Below are positions 5,196-6,760 of a DNA stretch of 6,760 nt, one piece after another. Location: the NCBI GenBank assembly GCA_964420405.1, contig CAYQTL010000130.1:1-6760 (forward strand). Direction: 5' to 3'. The notes below the pieces were generated by a model. The model saw only the letters and a list, made by a program, of their open reading frames with translations, did no database searches and had not been told where the DNA came from. Origin of the DNA: CAYQTL01 sp964420405 (GTDB lineage Bacteria > Acidobacteriota > Thermoanaerobaculia > Thermoanaerobaculales > Sulfomarinibacteraceae). Position 1 is the stretch's first letter, and each line of letters begins with the position of its first letter. A program made the translations under genes and the position numbers.

Positions 5196-5900
5196 ATGAG
5201 TGACGACCGGGTGTGTGTCGTGGTCGGCGTCGGCCCTGGGAACGGAGAGTCGTACTGCCGGAAGTTCGCGGGCCAGGGGTACCGGGTCGCGGCCCTCGCG
5301 AGGGACGTCGAGAAGGTTCGCCGCCTGGTGGGCGAGATCGACGGCGTCACCGCGTACTCCCTCGACGCGACCGACCCGGCGCAGACGCGGGACGTGTTCG
5401 GCCGGATCCGCGACGAGCTCGGCGAGCCGGACGTGGTGCTCTACAACGCCGGCTCCGGGGTGTTCGCCACCTTCGACGACATCGAGCCGGAGCACCTCCG
5501 CACGTCGTGGGAGGTCAACACCCTCGGCCTGTTCCACGTCGCCAAGCAGGTGCTGCCCGCGATGCGCGAGCGGGGCTCGGGCGTGGTCGGCATCACCGGC
5601 GCGACCGCCACCCGCCGCGGCAAGCCGTTCACGACCGCGTTCGCGCAGGCCAAGGCCGCCCAGCACCACCTCGCCGAGTCGCTCGCGCGGGAGTTCGGCC
5701 CGGCCGGGGTGCACGTCTTCCTGGTCGTCGTCGACGGCGTCGTCGACCTCCCCCGCACCCGCGAGGCGATGCCCGACAGGCCCGACGAGTTCTTCCTCGA
5801 CCCGGACGACATCGCCCACACCGTCTCCGAGGTCGCCCACCAGCCCCGCTCCGCCTGGACCTTCGAGCTCGAGGTGCGACCCTACCGCGAGGAGTGGTGA
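5196..5900 (+). CDS. SDR-family oxidoreductase, atypical catalytic site
   Basis: Encodes 234 residues, normal for a single-domain short-chain dehydrogenase/reductase. The ATG at 5196 has AAGGAG 5 nt upstream; the open frame extending back to 4356 lacks SDR sequence and runs antisense to the bPH2 genes. The Rossmann start is VVVGVGPGNG (8-17), a variant of TGxxxGxG. LDATD (56-60), YNAGSG (83-88) and the conserved Asn in EVNTLG (108) fit the family. The usual YxxxK is FAQAK (149-153), so the catalytic Tyr is Phe, and the Ser position about 13 residues earlier lies in GATAT and is not Ser. I recall a subfamily with GxGPGNG and GATA..FxxxK carrying the same changes, so this is likely a subfamily trait and not decay. 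Cofactor and substrate are unknown, and dehydrogenase activity is not assured. It appears monocistronic. Confidence 0.88.
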   Translation: MSDDRVCVVVGVGPGNGESYCRKFAGQGYRVAALARDVEKVRRLVGEIDGVTAYSLDATDPAQTRDVFGRIRDELGEPDVVLYNAGSGVFATFDDIEPEHLRTSWEVNTLGLFHVAKQVLPAMRERGSGVVGITGATATRRGKPFTTAFAQAKAAQHHLAESLAREFGPAGVHVFLVVVDGVVDLPRTREAMPDRPDEFFLDPDDIAHTVSEVAHQPRSAWTFELEVRPYREEW

Positions 5901-5953
5901 CGGCTTCGGGCGGGAGGTCGCCCCTGCCCATCGACGGACCGTCGCGGCCGTCC

Positions 5954-5982
5954 TTGCCGTTTGCGAAGTGGTCACCTATAAT
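5954..5982 (+). promoter_or_regulatory. Strong sigma-70-like promoter of the vapBC pair
   Basis: The -35 box TTGCCG (5954-5959) and the perfect -10 box TATAAT (5977-5982) have a 17-bp spacer. The expected transcription start, about 7 bp after the -10 box, falls at 5989, which is the first base of the antitoxin GTG codon. No Shine-Dalgarno site fits between them, so a leaderless mRNA is predicted. Confidence 0.8.
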
Positions 5983-5999
5983 GGTCATGTGGAGACCAT
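5981..5999. promoter_or_regulatory. Inverted repeat over the vapB start, candidate autoregulatory operator
   Basis: ATGGTC (5981-5986) and GACCAT (5994-5999) are exact reverse complements with a 7-bp spacer, covering the end of the -10 box, the predicted start site and the first codons. Antitoxins of the Phd/VapB type commonly repress their own promoter by binding such dyads. A further GGTCA at 5970-5974 repeats part of the arm. Confidence 0.4.
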
Positions 6000-6240
6000 C
6001 AGCGCGTCGGAGTTCAAGGCCAAGTGCCTCGCCATCCTCGACCGGGTGAAGGCGACCGGCGAAGCTGTCCTCGTCACCAAGCGCGGTCGGCCGGTCGCGG
6101 AGGTGGTGCCGCCCCGTGCGGCGCACTCCCGCCCTCCGCAGACCGATCTCCTCGGCACGGTCGACATCCGCGGCGACGTCGTCGCACCAGCGCTTCCCGA
6201 GGACGCCTGGGAGGCGCTGGGTCCCGGTGGTCCCGAGTGA
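5989..6240 (+). CDS. vapB: Phd/YefM-type antitoxin (VapB-like)
   Basis: Encodes 83 residues beginning VETISASEFKAKCLAILDRV, the typical Phd/YefM start in which the N-terminal half forms the DNA-binding dimer (VLVTKRGRPVAEVVPP, 29-44). The C-terminal part (DLLGTVDIRGDVVAPALPED, then AWEALG) is the usual toxin-neutralising tail that folds on its PIN partner. GTG 5989 is the start expected by homology; ATG codons at 5981 and 5987 are out of frame. It should block and chaperone the toxin encoded next, whose GTG start overlaps the antitoxin TGA by 4 nt. It probably also represses its own promoter. Confidence 0.9.
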   Translation: METISASEFKAKCLAILDRVKATGEAVLVTKRGRPVAEVVPPRAAHSRPPQTDLLGTVDIRGDVVAPALPEDAWEALGPGGPE

Positions 6241-6635
6241 TTCCTTTGCTCGACACGCACGTCCTCCTGTGGTGGCTCGGTGGTACCGGAGGGCTGTCGC
6301 GTCAGCAGGCGGCGGTCGTGAACGCCGCTGGAGCCGACGCGCCGCTCGTGGTCTCGGACATCTCGTTGTGGGAGGTGGCCACGCTGCACTCGCTGGGTCG
6401 GGTCCGTCTCACCATCCCGCTGCGAGAGTGGCTGGAGAAGGCGGTCGCGCCGCCTCTCGTGCGCCGGCAGGGGATCTCGCCCGCCATCGCCGCCCAGGTG
6501 GCGGCTCTTCCGGACACCTTCCATCGCGACCCGGCGGAACGCATCCTGGTCGCCACGGCCATGGTCCTCGGCGCGACCCTCCTCACCCAGGACGAACGGA
6601 TCAGCCGCGCGGGTCTCGTGCCCACCATCGCGTGA
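6237..6635 (+). CDS. vapC: PIN-domain toxin ribonuclease (VapC-like)
   Basis: Encodes 132 residues, normal for VapC. PIN-domain acidic residues are visible: Asp6 in LLDTHVLLWW, Glu46 in SDISLWEVA (40-48), Asp98 in HRDPAER (96-102) and Asp119 in LTQDERI. The common DPADR motif reads DPAER, a conservative change that should not abolish metal binding. Such toxins cut specific RNAs, often tRNA or rRNA, when the antitoxin is degraded. The start is GTG 6237, giving a 4-nt GTGA overlap with the antitoxin and hence coupled translation; the open frame reaching back to 6024 is antitoxin DNA read in another frame. The toxin appears intact. Confidence 0.9.
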   Translation: MIPLLDTHVLLWWLGGTGGLSRQQAAVVNAAGADAPLVVSDISLWEVATLHSLGRVRLTIPLREWLEKAVAPPLVRRQGISPAIAAQVAALPDTFHRDPAERILVATAMVLGATLLTQDERISRAGLVPTIA

Positions 6636-6717
6636 GCGACCCGGCGCGCCGACCGGGCCACGAGCGCCAGCACCGCCGGAACCGGCGCCGAAACCCGCAA
6701 CGCAACGCGAGCCGGTC

Positions 6718-6759
6718 TCAGCCGAGCACGGGGAGGCCCTCGTCGTCGAAGTGCCGGTC
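6718..6759 (-). CDS. Possible 3' end of a minus-strand gene cut by the window edge
   Basis: On the minus strand the last bases read DRHFDDEGLPVLG followed by TGA (6718-6720). The codons end in G or C as in neighbouring genes, and the frame is open to the window edge. Only 13 residues are visible, so no family can be named. If real, it converges on vapC, with the GC-rich gap 6636-6717 between them holding short palindromes such as CGGCGCGCCG (6642-6651). Confidence 0.35.
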   Translation of the reverse strand, partial: DRHFDDEGLPVLG

Positions 6760-6760
6760 G

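Noticed and set aside
2013..5900. A new defence or signalling system made of the DUF4143 ATPase, the bPH2 pair and the SDR.
   Set aside because: The genes are on different strands, separated by hairpins and long gaps, and show no shared promoter or coupling. I see no evidence that they act together.

Overview
The window is a piece of a GC-rich bacterial chromosome, probably from an uncultured or environmental lineage. The coding is GC-rich with strong G/C preference at third positions, GTG starts are common, and the tRNA gene encodes its own CCA end. The secreted CBM9-like protein with a Gly/Arg-rich insert and the dispersed 'GTCATCCTGAGCG' type repeat recall Acidobacteriota or Gemmatimonadota-like genomes. 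That placement is a weak inference; no marker gene here fixes the phylum.

Layout from left to right. Positions 1-260 are non-coding and rich in repeats. A dodecin gene (261-464, +) converges on a gene for an exported CBM9-like protein (565-1401, -), and two strong hairpins lie between them. A tRNA-Ala(CGC) gene with a good promoter follows (1529-1604, +). Its last 21 bases and the next 149 bases, which include its terminator, are repeated perfectly 183 bp downstream. Next is an AAA_14/DUF4143 ATPase gene (2013-3191, +), preceded by an AT-rich perfect palindrome that looks like an operator. Positions 3192-3456 carry a three-unit 20-bp tandem repeat and a short stretch resembling the 3' part of the ATPase gene. 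Two overlapping minus-strand genes (4844 down to 3457) encode small membrane proteins with bPH2 (YdbS/YdbT-like) domains. A 351-bp gap separates them from a divergent SDR-family gene (5196-5900, +). A VapB/Phd-type antitoxin and PIN-domain VapC toxin pair follows (5989-6635, +) and appears to be transcribed as a leaderless mRNA. The last bases may hold the 3' end of a minus-strand gene.

Functional grouping. The clear operons are the bPH2 pair and the VapBC module; the other genes look like single units. The section from the tRNA to about 3420 (tRNA-end duplication, ATPase, possible ATPase remnant, tandem repeats) has the look of a small accessory patch at a tRNA-Ala locus, but no integrase or transposase is visible. 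I found no convincing new multigene system. The most informative signals are the tRNA-end duplication, the palindrome in front of the DUF4143 gene, and the architecture of the leaderless toxin-antitoxin promoter.
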